From Kofleriaceae bacterium (GTDB lineage Bacteria; Myxococcota_A; Polyangia; Haliangiales; Haliangiaceae), in NCBI GenBank assembly GCA_018057825.1, contig JAGPCY010000012.1, forward strand, positions 62,001 through 126,000: a stretch of 64,000 nt of DNA, given 5' to 3'. The notes beneath the pieces are model-generated. The model saw only the letters and a program-made list of their open reading frames with translations. It was not told where the DNA came from and ran no database searches. The position numbers and the translations under genes were made by a program. Within the stretch, counting starts at the first letter, position 1. Each line of letters starts with the position of its first letter. This document shows positions 43,942 to 53,621 of the stretch, piece by piece.

Positions 43942-45434
43942 TGCCGCGCATCGCGATCGCCCGCCTGATGCAAGAGACCAACGCGCTGTCGCCGGTCCCG
44001 ACCGTGCTGCGCGACTTCGAGCAGAGCCACTACCTCGAGGGCGACGACCTCCTGGCCGCGGTCGATCGCAACCCCGACGAGGTGCCCGGGTTCTTCCGCA
44101 AGGCCGAGCTGGCCGGGGCGTGCGCGGCCCTGCGCGCCGCCGGCGCCACGCCGGTGCCGATCCTGTCGGCGTGGGCCTCGTCGGGCGGCAAGCTCGATCG
44201 CGCCTGCTACGACACCCTGACCAGCCGGCTGGCCGAGCGGCTGCGCGCGGCTCGCCCCGACGGCGTGGTCCTGGCGCTCCACGGCGCGATGGGGGTCGAC
44301 GGCGTCGCCGATCCCGAGAGCGCGATCCTGCGCCTGGTCAAGGACGCGGTCGGCGACGTGCCGGTGACCGTGACCCACGATCTCCACGGCAACCTGACCC
44401 GCGCGCGGGTCACGCTGGCCGACGCGATCGTCGGCTACCAGACCAACCCCCACCGCGATCACGCGCGGGTCGGGCGCAAGGCCGCCGAGCTGGCGCTGGC
44501 GATCCTGGCCGGGCGCCGGCCGGCGATGGCCTGGCGGACCCTGCCGATGCTCCTCGGCGGCGGCAAGACGATCGACTTCCTGGCGCCGATGCGCGCGGTC
44601 TTCGCGCGCATGCGGACCGCCGAGCGCCGCCGCCAGGTGGTGAGCGCGTCGACCTTCATGGTCCACCCGTGGAACGACGATCCGGCGCTCGGCTGGTCGA
44701 CCTTGGTCTACGGCGAGGCCGGCGCCGCCGAGGCCTTGGCCGACGAGCTGGCCGAGATGTGCTGGGCCCGGCGCCACGAGATGCCGCCGACCTTCGCCAG
44801 CGCCGCCGACGCCCTGCGCGACGCCCGGGCCGCCCGGCTGCGGCGCAAGCTCGGGGTGGTGACGATCTCCGACGCCTCGGACGTCGTGACCGCCGGCGCG
44901 CCCGGCGACTCGACCCACCTCTTGCGCGCGATGTTGTCCGACGGCGCCGGGCTCCTGACCTACGCCGCGGTCCGCGACCCGGTCGCGATCGAGACCCTGT
45001 GGACCGCGCCGATCAACCAGGTCGTCGAGGTCGAGGTCGGCGGCCACCTCGACCCGGCCTCGGGACCGCCGATCCCGGTGCGCGGACGCCTCGAGCGCAA
45101 GCTCGAGCAGAAGGGCTTCCTGCGCACCGTGGTCCTGGCGATCGATCACGTCCGCCTGGTGGTCACCGAGGGCCCATCGATGGTGATGCGGCCGTCGTTC
45201 TACAAGGACGTCGGCCTCGACCTGTGGAAGGCCGACGTCGTGATGGTGAAGAACTTCTTCCCGTTCCTCATGTTCTTCTTGCCCTACAACCGCAAGACCA
45301 TCTTCGTCCGCACCAGCGGCTCGACCGACTTCGACGCCGCCTTCCGCCTGACCTTCGACGGCCCGATGCACCCGCGCGATCCGGTCGACGACTGGCGACC
45401 GCGCGACCGGGCCCGCCGCGGCCTGGCGGCCTGA
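43941..45434 (+). CDS. M81-family metallopeptidase (MlrC-like)
   Basis: The protein has 497 residues from ATG 43941, overlapping the lyase stop by one base (TGATG). It shows the DUF1485/MlrC pattern: MPRIAIARLMQETNALSPVPT, VLALHGAMGVDGVADPE, VTVTHDLHGNLTRARV, NPHRDHARVGRKAAELAL and RTLPMLLGGG. The C-terminal MlrC half holds STFMVHPWNDDPALGW, TISDASDVVTAGAPGDSTHLL and MRPSFYKDVGLDLW. MlrC degrades linearised microcystin; most relatives have unknown peptide or amide substrates. Position in the lipid-uptake operon suggests a role on an N-acyl or amide-linked product. Confidence 0.9.
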   Translation: MPRIAIARLMQETNALSPVPTVLRDFEQSHYLEGDDLLAAVDRNPDEVPGFFRKAELAGACAALRAAGATPVPILSAWASSGGKLDRACYDTLTSRLAERLRAARPDGVVLALHGAMGVDGVADPESAILRLVKDAVGDVPVTVTHDLHGNLTRARVTLADAIVGYQTNPHRDHARVGRKAAELALAILAGRRPAMAWRTLPMLLGGGKTIDFLAPMRAVFARMRTAERRRQVVSASTFMVHPWNDDPALGWSTLVYGEAGAAEALADELAEMCWARRHEMPPTFASAADALRDARAARLRRKLGVVTISDASDVVTAGAPGDSTHLLRAMLSDGAGLLTYAAVRDPVAIETLWTAPINQVVEVEVGGHLDPASGPPIPVRGRLERKLEQKGFLRTVVLAIDHVRLVVTEGPSMVMRPSFYKDVGLDLWKADVVMVKNFFPFLMFFLPYNRKTIFVRTSGSTDFDAAFRLTFDGPMHPRDPVDDWRPRDRARRGLAA

Positions 45435-45483
45435 CGCGCGGCGCCCCGGCCGCGTCGCAGCCGGCACCTCAAACCGTCCGGTG

Positions 45484-48400
45484 CTAGGGCACGAGGACGG
45501 TGGTCGTCGCGGTCGCCCAGAAGCCGTCGCGGACCTCGACCGTCGCGGTCCGCGGGCCGGTCGCCGCCGGGAGGTCGACGGTCGTGGTCGCGCCGTCGCG
45601 GCCGACCGACATCCACTGCCAGTCGGTGTCGAAGGCGCCGTCGCCGTCGAAGTCGACCCGCGCGAACCGGAACGGATCCCAGGAGGTGCCGTCGTCGGGG
45701 TCGGTGACCGTGATCGCCAGCCGCGGCCCGGGCGCGGTCGGCTCGCCGGCCTCGAGCGCGACCACCGGCGGCGCCGGCGCGTGATCGTAGGGCACGACGT
45801 GGATCAGCCGGGTCGCGGTGGTGGCCACGCCGGCCGCGGTCGCGGTCACCGTCACCCGGTACATCCGCGAGGTGATGCTCCAGGCGTCGTCGAAGCGGCC
45901 GCGCCGCGCCACCGCGCCGTAGTCAAACAGGAGCAGGTCGCCACCGCCGAGCGGCACCAGCCGCACGGTGTAGGTGCGGGCGTGGCGGACCGCGAGCCGG
46001 ACCGCGGTCGGGTCGGAGACGTCGAGCTGATCGATCGAGCCCAGCTCGTTGACCGTCCACAGCGCGCGGGCGTCGCCGATCGCGAAGCGATCGACCGCCA
46101 GCGGCGTGGTCGCGAGCGGCCAGGTCAAGCCGCGGGCGAACCGCCCGACGCTGCCGACCAGCGTGACCGGCGGCGCGCAGGTCTCGCCCTTCTCGCACGG
46201 CGGCGCGGTGCGCGCGTACAGCCGTCCGGCCACGGTGACGTGGTGGCGGATCGGGCCGAGGCCGGTGTCACAGCGCACGATCCGCGGCCAGCTCGGGCGG
46301 GCGAAGTCGATCGCGCACAGGCCGCGCACCGGGGCGGTCGACGGCGTGCCGTCGGGGTTCTTGCCCTCGAGGTCGGCGGTGACGATCGCGACGTCGCCGG
46401 TGACCGAGGCGGTCGCGACCCCAGTGGCGGCCAGCGTGCCCAGGGTCGTGACCCACGGCGCGAAGCTGACATCGAGGGCGGTGACCGCGCGACCGGCGAC
46501 GATCAACGCGCCGCCGGCGGTCAACCCGGCGAGCTCGGCCGGCTCGGCCCCGGCCGGCGCCGCGAAGCTGCGGGTCGAGAGCGCCAGCGCGCTGGCCACC
46601 AGGCGCCCGCCCTGACCGTCGGCGACCAGGTCGATGACCTCGAGCTGCCACGCGCCCTCGGCCAGGGTGCCGTCGAGGAGGCGCAGCGCCGGCGTGTCGG
46701 ACGAGGTGAAGCGCAGCGTGCGCAGCCCGCCGCGGGCCGGCTGCCGATCCCACAGAACCAGCTCCGACGCCGGGCCGCCCTTCAAGCCGCGCAGCACGAT
46801 GCGCAGATCGGCCGGCCGCGGGTGATCGAGGGTGACCGCGACCTCGGCGCGGACGATCTTGCCGCCCAGGCTGGTGGCCAGGAAGTGCGGAGCGTAGCCG
46901 CCGTCACCGTCGCTGATCGCGACCTCGTCCTCGGCGCGCGCGGTCGCGCGATCGGTCACGGCCCGCCACTGCCGCAGCTCGCGCGGCGCCCGCGGGTCGC
47001 TGACGTCGACGATCGCCAGGTAGCTGCCGAGGACGTACAGGCGATCGCCGGCCCGGTACAGGCGGTTGGCGGTGGTCTCGAGGCCGATCCGGGCGACCAC
47101 CACCGGGCTGGCGCGATCGGCGACGTCGACCACCCACAGCCCGCCGGCGCCAGCGGCGACCGCGATCAGCTCGTCGCCCAGCGCCAGCACGTCGCGCAGG
47201 TCGTGGCGACCGAGCTCGCGATCGCCGGCGGTCAGATCGATCGGCTGGGTGCGTAGCCCGGTCGGGGTCGGCAGCGCCACGGTCAGGCGACCGGCGTCGT
47301 CGAGCGCCACCGGCACCGCCTGCGGCTCGTCGTTGGTCGCGACCTCGGCGCGGGCGGTGACGGTCGCCCCTGGGCTGACCGCGACGGTGGTGGTCAGGGC
47401 CGCCGGGTTGGCGCCGTGGACCACGCTCGGCAGCGCGCCGACGGCGACGGTCGGCGGGGTGGGACCGGCCACGACCGGCACGGTGGCGGTGGCGATCCGG
47501 GTGCGGCCCCGGCCGTCGCGAGCCTGGGCCCGCACCACCCGCAGCCCGGCCCGCGGCGTGAAGCGACGAGGACCGACCGGCCCGTAGCCGGTGTCCCACG
47601 CGCCGTCGCCGTCGAGGTCGTAGCGCACGGTGACTGGATCGCCCTCGAGATCGACGGCGGTGGTGACCAGGGTCGCGGCGTCGGCGTCGCCGGCCCGCGC
47701 CGGCAGCTCGAGCCGCAGGTGGGGCGCGGTGTTGGCGGTCCCGCGCGGCGCGATGGTCAGCGCCTGCGGCGTCGGCTCGACGTTGCCGACCGAGTTGATC
47801 GCGCGCACGTACAGCGTGGTCGCGCGCGGCGCGAGGTCGCCGAGGTCGACGTCGATCGCGGCCCGGCCGCGCTCGCCGCTGGCGATCGCGATCGGGAACC
47901 ACGGCCCGTCGGGCGCGAAGGCGTACGTCAGGCCGACGATGCGGTTGACCGTGTACGGGGCCGCGAACAGCCGCGACGCCGGGCGGTCGACCACGGTGCC
48001 GAGCAGGCGGACCCGCTGGCGCTCGACCACCGCGCGGAGCTCGCTGGCCGGCGCGGTGTCGCGGACGTCGATCACGCCGTCACCGTCGGAGTCGAGCCAG
48101 CCCCAGGCCGCGCGGGTGTAGCCGTTGATCGCGCCCGGCTCGTTGTAGATCATGAGCGAGCTGGCGCCCTCGCCGCGGCCGTCGTCGATGCCGGTGCCGC
48201 CGGGCTGGCTCTGGGCGTTGGCGTTGTACATGCCGAGGTAGCCGGCCAGCGCGGTCGGCGGCACGCAGGCGTCGGGGCAGTACTCGTCGAGCGCGCCGAA
48301 GATGTGGCCGAACTCGTGGGCGAAGGTCTCGTGGCCGTAACCGGTGTCGAGCACGGTCCACGGGCCGTTGATGTAGGCGTGGGCGCGCAGCCCGGCGGTG

Positions 48401-49356
48401 TAGTTGCCGTTGGCGGCGACGATCACGAAGAACGCGCCGTCGGCGGCGTGGCGGCGCTTGAGCGCGGTGGTGTACTCGACCGCGGCCGACCAGGCCTCGG
48501 CCTCGGGGACCGGCCGACCGACCAGCGGCGCCAGGACGTCGGCGGTGGCCAGGAACTCGGTGGACGAGCCCCACTGCGCGCGCTGGCCGAACTCGTAGGC
48601 GGTGGCGACCGTGCCGTCGAGCCCACCGGGGGCCGGCGCCGACGCCAGCTCGAGGACGAAGCGCAGGTCGGCGTTGGGATCGGCGGCGGCCAGGCGGTCG
48701 AGGGCGGCCGCGACCTTCAGGTAGGTCTCGCGGATCATCGCCTCGCTCCAATCCTCGGTCGACGGATCGATCGCGCCGGTCGACTCCGGCAACACGATCG
48801 CCACCGCGATCGTGCCCGAGGCGTAGGGCACCGCGACCTGATCGTCGCCGCCGGGATCGGCGAGGCGCGCGACGTCGGGGCGGACCCGCGCCGGGGCCTC
48901 GGTCTCGGCGGCGAGCCGCCGACGCGCCCGCGGGACGATCGGCTCGCCGGCCTCGGCCGGAAACCATCGGCTGGCGTGGACCTCGAGGAAGCGGCGCTCG
49001 GCGACGGTGGCGTCGGGCAGATCGCCGTCGGTGGTCGCGCGATCGAAGCGGGCGACCACGCCCAGATCGGCCAGGACCGGATCGGCGCCGGCCGGCAGGT
49101 ACGCGGTGACCAGGCGCGGCGGCAGCGTGGCGAACACCCGACCGCCCAGGGTGGCGACGGTGCGCTCGAGGGCGGCGCGGGCCGCCGCGTCGGCGCTCGG
49201 CGCCAGCACCAGGAGCGAGGCCGGGGCGTCAGCCGGCGCGAGTTGATCGAGGGCAGCGGCGTTGGTCGTGGTCGAGTCGGGCGCCGCAGGATCGGCGCAC
49301 CCGACGACCAGCGCGCTCGCGATCGCGAGCACGCGGAGCTTGGAGATGACGGACAT
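45484..49356 (-). CDS. Mosaic secreted metalloprotease lipoprotein with P domain and LVIVD-like repeats
   Basis: The protein has 1290 residues with a lipoprotein signal (LAIASALVVGC). About 50-130 resembles an inhibitor/propeptide fold. The catalytic region carries ETFAHEFGHIFGALDEYC, a HEFGH-x2-G-x2-DE zinc site near 345-356. Then come calcium-like DSDGDGVIDV and PKD-like segments (YDLDGDGAWDTGYG). LVIVD-like propeller repeats (IAVAAGAGGLWVVDVADRASP, YLAIVDVSDPRAPRE) at about 700-800 are interrupted by a proprotein-convertase P-like domain (about 807-927, RAEVAVTLDHPRPADLRIVL), then resume. A final FDGDGAFDTDWQW PKD-like domain ends it. It probably digests extracellular prey or matrix protein. 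Confidence 0.85.
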   Translation of the reverse strand: MSVISKLRVLAIASALVVGCADPAAPDSTTTNAAALDQLAPADAPASLLVLAPSADAAARAALERTVATLGGRVFATLPPRLVTAYLPAGADPVLADLGVVARFDRATTDGDLPDATVAERRFLEVHASRWFPAEAGEPIVPRARRRLAAETEAPARVRPDVARLADPGGDDQVAVPYASGTIAVAIVLPESTGAIDPSTEDWSEAMIRETYLKVAAALDRLAAADPNADLRFVLELASAPAPGGLDGTVATAYEFGQRAQWGSSTEFLATADVLAPLVGRPVPEAEAWSAAVEYTTALKRRHAADGAFFVIVAANGNYTAGLRAHAYINGPWTVLDTGYGHETFAHEFGHIFGALDEYCPDACVPPTALAGYLGMYNANAQSQPGGTGIDDGRGEGASSLMIYNEPGAINGYTRAAWGWLDSDGDGVIDVRDTAPASELRAVVERQRVRLLGTVVDRPASRLFAAPYTVNRIVGLTYAFAPDGPWFPIAIASGERGRAAIDVDLGDLAPRATTLYVRAINSVGNVEPTPQALTIAPRGTANTAPHLRLELPARAGDADAATLVTTAVDLEGDPVTVRYDLDGDGAWDTGYGPVGPRRFTPRAGLRVVRAQARDGRGRTRIATATVPVVAGPTPPTVAVGALPSVVHGANPAALTTTVAVSPGATVTARAEVATNDEPQAVPVALDDAGRLTVALPTPTGLRTQPIDLTAGDRELGRHDLRDVLALGDELIAVAAGAGGLWVVDVADRASPVVVARIGLETTANRLYRAGDRLYVLGSYLAIVDVSDPRAPRELRQWRAVTDRATARAEDEVAISDGDGGYAPHFLATSLGGKIVRAEVAVTLDHPRPADLRIVLRGLKGGPASELVLWDRQPARGGLRTLRFTSSDTPALRLLDGTLAEGAWQLEVIDLVADGQGGRLVASALALSTRSFAAPAGAEPAELAGLTAGGALIVAGRAVTALDVSFAPWVTTLGTLAATGVATASVTGDVAIVTADLEGKNPDGTPSTAPVRGLCAIDFARPSWPRIVRCDTGLGPIRHHVTVAGRLYARTAPPCEKGETCAPPVTLVGSVGRFARGLTWPLATTPLAVDRFAIGDARALWTVNELGSIDQLDVSDPTAVRLAVRHARTYTVRLVPLGGGDLLLFDYGAVARRGRFDDAWSITSRMYRVTVTATAAGVATTATRLIHVVPYDHAPAPPVVALEAGEPTAPGPRLAITVTDPDDGTSWDPFRFARVDFDGDGAFDTDWQWMSVGRDGATTTVDLPAATGPRTATVEVRDGFWATATTTVLVP

Positions 49357-49546
49357 GGCGCGCGGCTTCTAACAGCGAGCTCGCGATCCGCCTAGAGCGC
49401 TGGCGACGAAATCGTGTGGCGACCGGAGTAGCCACCGTCGAGGAATCCGGTTCGCACCGCGCGGTCGCACCCGGGTGGCGCGGCGACCGTTGTGGCGGCG
49501 CGCACAGCGCTCGGGGACAAGCTCTCGATCGCGGGTCGCGGCGCGC

Positions 49547-51337
49547 TCACGGCGCCGGCGGCGGCGGCGAGCTCGCGGGCCCCGCCCCGGGATCGCCGAG
49601 CTGGTGGCGAGCCCGGGCCGCCGCGCGCTCGAGGCGGACCAGCCGGGCCGCGGGATCGAGCGCGCGGGCGAAGAACACGATCACCTCGACCGCCAGCGCC
49701 AGGAGCACCGCGATCGCGTAGAGCGCGACCGCGACCTGGACCGCCGGGATGATCACCAGCATCCGCGGCCCGGGCACCTCGACGTAGGGCGGTGGGAACC
49801 ACGCCCACAGGAGCATCGCCGGCGTCATCGTGAACAGGAGGCCGACCGCGGCGTTGCCGTTGGCCAGGGCCAGGCGCTCGGCCAGGGTCTTGCGCCGACG
49901 CAAGACCAGCCAGCCGACCGCGACGTGAGCGACCACGCCGAGGACGCCGTACTTAGCCAGCTCGAAGGCGATGTGGCCGCGCGCCGGCAGGAACGACGGC
50001 GAGAACCGCTGCCCGAGCGCGGCCAGCATCAGGTAGTAGACGACGAAGAACGCCGGCACGCCGAGCACGGCGGTGCGCGCGTCGAAGGCCAGGCCGCCGC
50101 GCCGACGCAGCCACAGCGCGCCGCCGATCAGGATCACCGCGACCGCGCCCGCGGCGGCCAGGCGCAGACCGCGCCGCGCCAGCACCCGGCCGACGGTCTG
50201 GCGGCGCGACGCGGCGACGATCGCCTCGGTGTGCGCCAGGCGGGTGCGATCGGCCTGGGCCCGCGCGGTCGCGGTGGCGGCCGGCGCCGCGAGCAGCTCG
50301 GTCAAGGTCCGGCCCAGGCCATGGCCGGGCGCCGGCATGCCGAGCAGGGTCGCCACCGTCGGCGCGACGTCGATCAGCCGGGCCGCCTGCGGCGTGGCGC
50401 CGACCTGGATCCCGGCGCCCGCGGCGACCAGCGGCACGGTCATCACCTCGGGCTCGGTGCCGCCGTGACCGCCGCTGTCGGTGTGGCCGTGATCGGCGAC
50501 CACCACGACCGCGTCCTGGGTCAGATCGAGGGCGGCGACGATCGCGGCGATCGCGAGATCGGCCTGGGCCACCGCGCGGCGGTAGGCCGGGCTGTCGGCC
50601 CCCTCGGCGTGACCGGCGTCATCGACCGCGCCGATCAAGACCACCGCCAGCTCGGCGCCGTCGGCGAGCTGGGCCCGGGCCGCGCCGACCACGCCACCGG
50701 GCCACGGCGCGTAGCGGCTGTCGTCGAACGCCGAGCGCAGCTCGAAGGCCGGCATCCGACGCTCCTCGTCGGGATCGGCGGCCAGCATGAGATCGATGTC
50801 GACGCCCTCGAGCTCGGCCAGCCGCGCCGGATCGACCGGGCGCAGAAACAGGACCGGCAGCGGGCTGTTGTCGCTGGCCGAGGCGACCCGCAGGCCGGCG
50901 GCGCGCGCCCGATCCATCAAGGTGTCGAGGACCACCGGGGTGTAGTGCCGGTTGGTGCGCACCCCCGAGGCCTGGGGCGGGACCCCGGTCAAGATCGAGA
51001 CGTAGTTGGGCCGCGACCAGCTCGGGTAGTGCGAGGTCGCGGTGCCGCTGACGCCGGCGGTGCGCAGCCGCGCCACCGTCGGCATGGTCTGGCTGGCGTC
51101 GGCGCGCAGGCCGTCGACGATGATCAGGACCACCCGCCGGGCCAGACGCGGCGTCCCGGGATCGAGCACCCGCGGCTCGGCCCGGGCCAGGGCGCTGCGC
51201 GGCTCCTCGAGATCGAACATGAAGTCGGCGCCGGTGACCGCGGCCCGGACCGCGCCGATCGCGCCGATCACCACGATCGCCAGCGCCGCCGCCACCGCCC
51301 ACAGCGTCGTGGCCGGGCGGTTCGGACCGCGCGCCAT
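49547..51337 (-). CDS. Membrane-anchored alkaline-phosphatase-superfamily protein
   Basis: The protein has 596 residues from ATG 51337, one base after the HflX stop on the same strand. TM1 lies at about 12-34. The catalytic domain has LIIVDGLRADASQTMP, SWSRPNYVSILTGV as the nucleophile region, HDDAGH-like VDDAGHAEGAD, and VVADHGHTDSGGHGGTEP for metals. The last 200 residues hold five or so TM helices. The plan resembles phosphodiesterase/nucleotide pyrophosphatase and GPI-ethanolamine-phosphate-transferase-type enzymes. Its substrate is unknown; transfer or removal of a phospho-group on an envelope lipid is possible. Confidence 0.88.
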   Translation of the reverse strand: MARGPNRPATTLWAVAAALAIVVIGAIGAVRAAVTGADFMFDLEEPRSALARAEPRVLDPGTPRLARRVVLIIVDGLRADASQTMPTVARLRTAGVSGTATSHYPSWSRPNYVSILTGVPPQASGVRTNRHYTPVVLDTLMDRARAAGLRVASASDNSPLPVLFLRPVDPARLAELEGVDIDLMLAADPDEERRMPAFELRSAFDDSRYAPWPGGVVGAARAQLADGAELAVVLIGAVDDAGHAEGADSPAYRRAVAQADLAIAAIVAALDLTQDAVVVVADHGHTDSGGHGGTEPEVMTVPLVAAGAGIQVGATPQAARLIDVAPTVATLLGMPAPGHGLGRTLTELLAAPAATATARAQADRTRLAHTEAIVAASRRQTVGRVLARRGLRLAAAGAVAVILIGGALWLRRRGGLAFDARTAVLGVPAFFVVYYLMLAALGQRFSPSFLPARGHIAFELAKYGVLGVVAHVAVGWLVLRRRKTLAERLALANGNAAVGLLFTMTPAMLLWAWFPPPYVEVPGPRMLVIIPAVQVAVALYAIAVLLALAVEVIVFFARALDPAARLVRLERAAARARHQLGDPGAGPASSPPPPAP

Positions 51338-51338
51338 C

Positions 51339-52757
51339 TCAGGCCTCGGCCAGGGCCGCGGTCAGCTCGGCGACGATCGCGGCCGGCGCCCGCACGACCA
51401 GGCGCGTACCGCCGTCGTCGTGGTCCTCGGACACCACCTGGCAGCGCGCGTGGACGTCGTGGACCACCTTGTGGCGGGCCCACGGCACGTACAGCGCGGC
51501 CTCCACCGCGGCGCCGGCGAAGTGTTCGACCAGCCGGGTCCGCAGGGCGGCGACGTCGGCCGCGACCTTGGCCGACATGAGGACCGCGTCGGGGAAGGCC
51601 ACCGCCAGGGTCGCGCGCGCCTCGGCGGTCAGGCGATCGGCCTTGTTGAGCACGACCAGCTCGGCGGCGTCGACCCCGAGCTCGCCGAGCACGCCGCGGG
51701 TCACCGCCATGTGATCGCCGAACGCCGGGTCCGACGCGTCGACCACGTGCAGGAGCAGATCGGCGTGGCCAGCCTCGTCGAGGGTCGAGCGAAACGACGC
51801 CACCAGATCGTGGGGCAGCTTCTTGATGAAGCCGACGGTGTCGGACAGGAGGATCGGCGGCTTGGTGCGGGCCTCGAGGACGCGCACCGTGGTGTCGAGG
51901 GTGGCGAACAGCTTGTCGGCGACGTAGACCTCGCTGCCGGTGAGCGCCCGCATGAGCGAGCTCTTGCCGGCGTTGGTGTAGCCGACGACCGCGATCGTGC
52001 GGGCGTCGTCACGCCGCGCCCGCCGGGTCCGCGCCCCACCTTCGATCGCCGCCAGCTCGCGGCGCAGCTCGGCGATGCGATCGCGGATGCGCCGGCGGTC
52101 GAGCTCGAGGGCGCTCTCGCCGGCGCCCTTGCCGCCGACCCCGCCGCGCACTCGATCGCCGCCGCCGCCGCTCTCGCGCAGGCGCGGCGCCAGGTAGGCC
52201 AGGCGCGCGATCTCGACCTGCAGCCGGGCCTCGCGGGTGCGAGCGTGGCGGTGGAAGATCGCCAGGATCACCGACGACCGATCCATCACCTCGGCGTCGG
52301 TGGCGCGCTCGAGGTTGCGCTGCTGGGTCGGGGACAGATCGTGATCGACCAGGACCACGCCGCAGCGCGGCCCGGGCGGCGTGGCGTCGCCACCCGCGGG
52401 CAGGTCGTCGGCCTGGTCGTCGCCGTCGTTGCCCGGGTCGTCGTCGCCGCCGTCGTCCTCGCCCTCGTCGTCGTCGCCGTCGTCGGCCGCGGCCTTGCGC
52501 CCCGGCTTCTGGTAGGCCGAGACCTCGCCCGGACCGCCGGTCCAGGTCGCCAGCTCGCGCAGCTTGCCCTCGCCGACCACCAGCCCCGAGGCCAGGCGGC
52601 CGCGGCGCTGGGTGACCTGGCCGACCACCTCGAGGCCGAGCGTGGTCGCCAGGCGACGCAGCTCGGCCACCGACGACGCGAAGCTGGCGTCGTCGACGTC
52701 GGGGAGCTGGACCGCGACCAGGACGGCGCGGGTCGGGGACTCGGTGAGATCGGGCAC
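51339..52757 (-). CDS. hflX: GTPase HflX with acidic insertion
   Basis: The protein has 472 residues from GTG 52757. HflX N-domain motifs are present: RRLATTLGLEVVGQVTQRRG, LVVGEGKL, and LSPTQQRNLERA. A coiled region RRIRDRIAELRREL precedes the GTPase G1 (GYTNAGKSSLM), G3 (DTVGFIKKLP), G4 (NKAD) and G5 (SAK). Between the VGEGKL strand and the LVDHDLSP strand is an insertion of about 45 residues, nearly all Asp/Glu/Gly (coordinates about 52395-52505). HflX binds ribosomes and rescues stalled 70S after stress; the insertion is not part of the usual fold. Confidence 0.97.
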   Translation of the reverse strand: MPDLTESPTRAVLVAVQLPDVDDASFASSVAELRRLATTLGLEVVGQVTQRRGRLASGLVVGEGKLRELATWTGGPGEVSAYQKPGRKAAADDGDDDEGEDDGGDDDPGNDGDDQADDLPAGGDATPPGPRCGVVLVDHDLSPTQQRNLERATDAEVMDRSSVILAIFHRHARTREARLQVEIARLAYLAPRLRESGGGGDRVRGGVGGKGAGESALELDRRRIRDRIAELRRELAAIEGGARTRRARRDDARTIAVVGYTNAGKSSLMRALTGSEVYVADKLFATLDTTVRVLEARTKPPILLSDTVGFIKKLPHDLVASFRSTLDEAGHADLLLHVVDASDPAFGDHMAVTRGVLGELGVDAAELVVLNKADRLTAEARATLAVAFPDAVLMSAKVAADVAALRTRLVEHFAGAAVEAALYVPWARHKVVHDVHARCQVVSEDHDDGGTRLVVRAPAAIVAELTAALAEA

Positions 52758-52800
52758 GGGTCGGGCAATCTGCCCGAGGCCGGTCCGCTCGGCAAGCGCC

Positions 52801-53601
52801 CTACCCCGCCGTCGACCCGACCGCGGTCGCCGCGGCCAGGGCGTCGACCGCGTCGGCGAAGGCCCGAGGCGCGTCGGCGTGCAGCATGTGGCCCGCGCCG
52901 GCGACGGTGGTGACGGTGGCGGCCGGCAGGGCCCGGGCCAGGGCCTCGAGGGTCGGCCGGAAGTACGGCGCCGACCGATCCCCGCCCAGGAGGCGGATCG
53001 GGGTCGCGATCGCGCCCAGGGTCGGGTAGCCGACGCGGTAGGCGTCGAGGGCGTAGCAGTCGCCGCGGATCTGCGGCCACTCGCGGCTGGCCCGCTCCTG
53101 GTACATCCGCGGCAGGCGCGCCCAGGCCGCCTCGCCGAGCACCGTGACCAGGAAGCGCTGCGCGGCGGCGCCCGGCCCGTCGGCGGCGGCCAGGCGATCG
53201 AGGTCGGCGACGAACCCCAGCGGCGCCAGGCTGGTGTCGTCGCTGGGCGCCAGCGGCGGCTCGATCGCGATCGCGCCGCGGATCCGCCCCGGAGCTCGCC
53301 GGCACGCCTCGAGGACCACGACCGCGCCGCAGCTCGAGCCGGCAAGGATGGCCGGCTCGTCGAGGTCGGCGATCAGCGCGACCAGCTCGGCGGCGTGCTC
53401 CTCGATCGTGTGCCACGCGACCCCGGGCCGGTTGGGCGAACGCCCGGCGCCGCGCCGGTCGTAGGCGATCACCCGATAGCGGCGAGGCAGCGGTCCGGCG
53501 AGCTGGATGGTCCAGGTCGACGAATCGGTGGCGCTGCCGTGGACCAGGACCAGCGGCGGTCCGTCGGTACCGGCGCGAACGACGTGGAGCGGCGAGGACA
53601 T
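52801..53601 (-). CDS. Alpha/beta hydrolase
   Basis: The protein has 266 residues from ATG 53601. The fold is clear: PPLVLVHGSATDSSTW (oxyanion HG), RVIAYDRRGAGRS, nucleophile motif AGSSCGAVV (G-x-S-x-G, Ser about 94), RLLGGDRSAPYF near the acid residue, and GAGHMLHAD with the catalytic His. There is no signal peptide, so it is cytoplasmic. It is a typical non-specific esterase/haloperoxidase-like hydrolase. It shares the strand with hflX but the 43-bp gap gives no functional hint. Confidence 0.92.
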   Translation of the reverse strand: MSSPLHVVRAGTDGPPLVLVHGSATDSSTWTIQLAGPLPRRYRVIAYDRRGAGRSPNRPGVAWHTIEEHAAELVALIADLDEPAILAGSSCGAVVVLEACRRAPGRIRGAIAIEPPLAPSDDTSLAPLGFVADLDRLAAADGPGAAAQRFLVTVLGEAAWARLPRMYQERASREWPQIRGDCYALDAYRVGYPTLGAIATPIRLLGGDRSAPYFRPTLEALARALPAATVTTVAGAGHMLHADAPRAFADAVDALAAATAVGSTAG

Positions 53602-53621
53602 CGGCGCTACATTGCTAGCAG

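Noticed and set aside
45440-45484. Possible terminator between the convergent M81 and metalloprotease genes
   Set aside because: GCACC and GGTGC can pair across 10 nt, but the stem is only 5 bp with no T-run.
49357-49546. Gene or element in the 190-bp gap between the metalloprotease and the phosphatase
   Set aside because: No start with a ribosome site, repeat or hairpin that stands out.
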